A stretch of 64,000 bases of DNA from an uncultured Gemmata sp. (lineage in GTDB: Bacteria > Planctomycetota > Planctomycetia > Gemmatales > Gemmataceae). The stretch spans positions 496,001 through 560,000 of the forward strand of contig CALDUT010000001.1 in assembly GCA_937924775.1 (NCBI GenBank), given 5' to 3'. Both the position numbers and the translations under genes were made by a program. The notes beneath the pieces are model-generated. The model did no database searches, had not been told where the DNA came from, and saw nothing but the letters and a program-made list of their open reading frames with translations. Position 1 is the first letter of the stretch; every line of letters begins with the position of its first letter. Shown one piece after another: positions 63,263-64,000 of this stretch.

Positions 63263-64000
63263 ATGGTAGCAACCACTGTCGAAATTCCGCCACCGCCGCG
63301 GCATTACCGGGAGCCGCTGCGCCTCGGGGCGGTCGCAACGACGTCGGCCGCAGCATCCCCCGGTGACGACCGCGGTAACGTGGTTATTGCGTCGCGATTC
63401 AACCTGGCCCCGCTGGCCGGTTACACCAATCTGCCGTTCCGGCTTTCGGTCCGCGAACTGGGCGGAGTCGGCCTTTGTACCACTGATTTGGTGAATGCCC
63501 GGGCCATTTTGGAACAAATTCCCAAAACTCTGGAACTTCTCGCGCATCATCCCGCCGAACGGCCGCTGTTTGTACAAATCTTCGGCTCCCGAGCCGACGA
63601 AATGGCGGCCGCAGCCCGCTGGCTGGTCGAACGGCAGATTGCCCAGGGTATCGATATCAACATGGGCTGCCCGGTGCGGAAAGTGGTGAAAACCGGGGGT
63701 GGATCATCCCTGTTGTGCGACACCACCGGAGCGACGGTCGAATTGGTCCGGAAAGTGGTGGAAGCGGTTCCCGTGCCGGTGACGGTGAAAATGCGCCTCG
63801 GCTGGGACGATTCCCAACTGACGGCACCGTATTTTGCTCGGGAATTCGAGAAGGTGGGGGTCGCCGCCGTCACCATCCACGGCCGCACCCGCGAACAGGG
63901 TTTCTCGGGCCGGGTGAATCACGACGGCATTCGTCGCGTCGTGGAGGCGGTGCAACGGATTCCGGTCTTTGGCAACGGCGACGTGCGAACCATTGCCGAC
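63263..64000 (+). CDS. dusB: tRNA-dihydrouridine synthase, 3'-truncated
   Basis: Flavin enzyme that reduces uridine in tRNA. Seen: LAPLAGYTNLPFRLSVRELG, IQIFGS-type LFVQIFGSRADE, the catalytic cysteine in IDINMGCPVRKV followed by GGGSSLL, VTVKMRLGWDD and VTIHGRTREQGFSG. The N-terminus has a 45-residue Pro/Arg/Ala-rich extension before the barrel. The reading frame is open to the window end. DusB is the closest general type, but DusA/DusC cannot be excluded. Confidence 0.92.
   Translation, partial: MVATTVEIPPPPRHYREPLRLGAVATTSAAASPGDDRGNVVIASRFNLAPLAGYTNLPFRLSVRELGGVGLCTTDLVNARAILEQIPKTLELLAHHPAERPLFVQIFGSRADEMAAAARWLVERQIAQGIDINMGCPVRKVVKTGGGSSLLCDTTGATVELVRKVVEAVPVPVTVKMRLGWDDSQLTAPYFAREFEKVGVAAVTIHGRTREQGFSGRVNHDGIRRVVEAVQRIPVFGNGDVRTIAD

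Noticed and set aside
1-64000. CRISPR arrays, tRNA, rRNA, insertion sequences
   Set aside because: The gaps between genes were read for regular spacers, cloverleaf arms and transposase-like products; none was recognised.

Overview
The window is ordinary chromosomal DNA from a member of the Planctomycetota, most likely a Gemmataceae-type organism (inference from gene content). The evidence is the mix of phylum-typical families: DUF1080 sugar hydrolase, PSCyt1-DUF1549-DUF1553 cytochrome, a ThuA/PVC-type dehydrogenase/HEAT/haem giant protein, Tat-exported Gfo/Idh oxidoreductase and acetyl-xylan-esterase-like hydrolase, many exported proteins of unknown function, short operons and high GC. No rRNA, tRNA, CRISPR, phage or insertion sequence was recognised.

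Layout. 1-8 kb: acyl-CoA dehydrogenase (cut by the window edge), crotonase, nth, DUF1080, hisI, M28 peptidase, lipoprotein, cysC. 8-13.3 kb: a catalytically dead-looking esterase, a membrane protein, a cysteine-free thioredoxin-like lipoprotein, two conserved unknowns. 13.4-20.5 kb: leuD, an FHA-GAF-sigma54 activator, a polytopic membrane protein, a TolB-like propeller, an HNH nuclease, an ATPase-less CpaF-like protein. 20.8-29 kb: ispE-spoVG (SpoVG with an internal zinc ribbon), an exported PHP protein, and aceE-aceF. 29-37 kb: exported unknown, Gfo/Idh, double esterase, ilvB with a leader hairpin, and an isolated rplC. 37-50.7 kb: two large haem-binding degradative proteins, another thioredoxin-like protein, aldehyde dehydrogenase, dagK and a GH5-like protein. 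51-53 kb: fatty acid desaturase and a CoxG-like protein. 53.5-61.1 kb: a three-gene type IV pilus-like inner-membrane cluster (PilM-PilN fusion, PilO-like, third single-pass protein). 61.3-64 kb: two paralogous cytochrome c'-like proteins and the start of a tRNA-dihydrouridine synthase.

The most unusual signals are: (1) a perfect 14-bp parS-type palindrome at 50851-50864 inside a larger intergenic element that recurs, with a degenerate palindrome, at 22691-22828; (2) the pilus-like three-gene platform with long Gly/Pro linkers; (3) SpoVG split by a zinc ribbon; (4) several proteins that keep an enzyme fold but lack the catalytic residues. Biosynthetic genes (hisI, leuD, ilvB, cysC, rplC) are scattered singly rather than in their classical operons.
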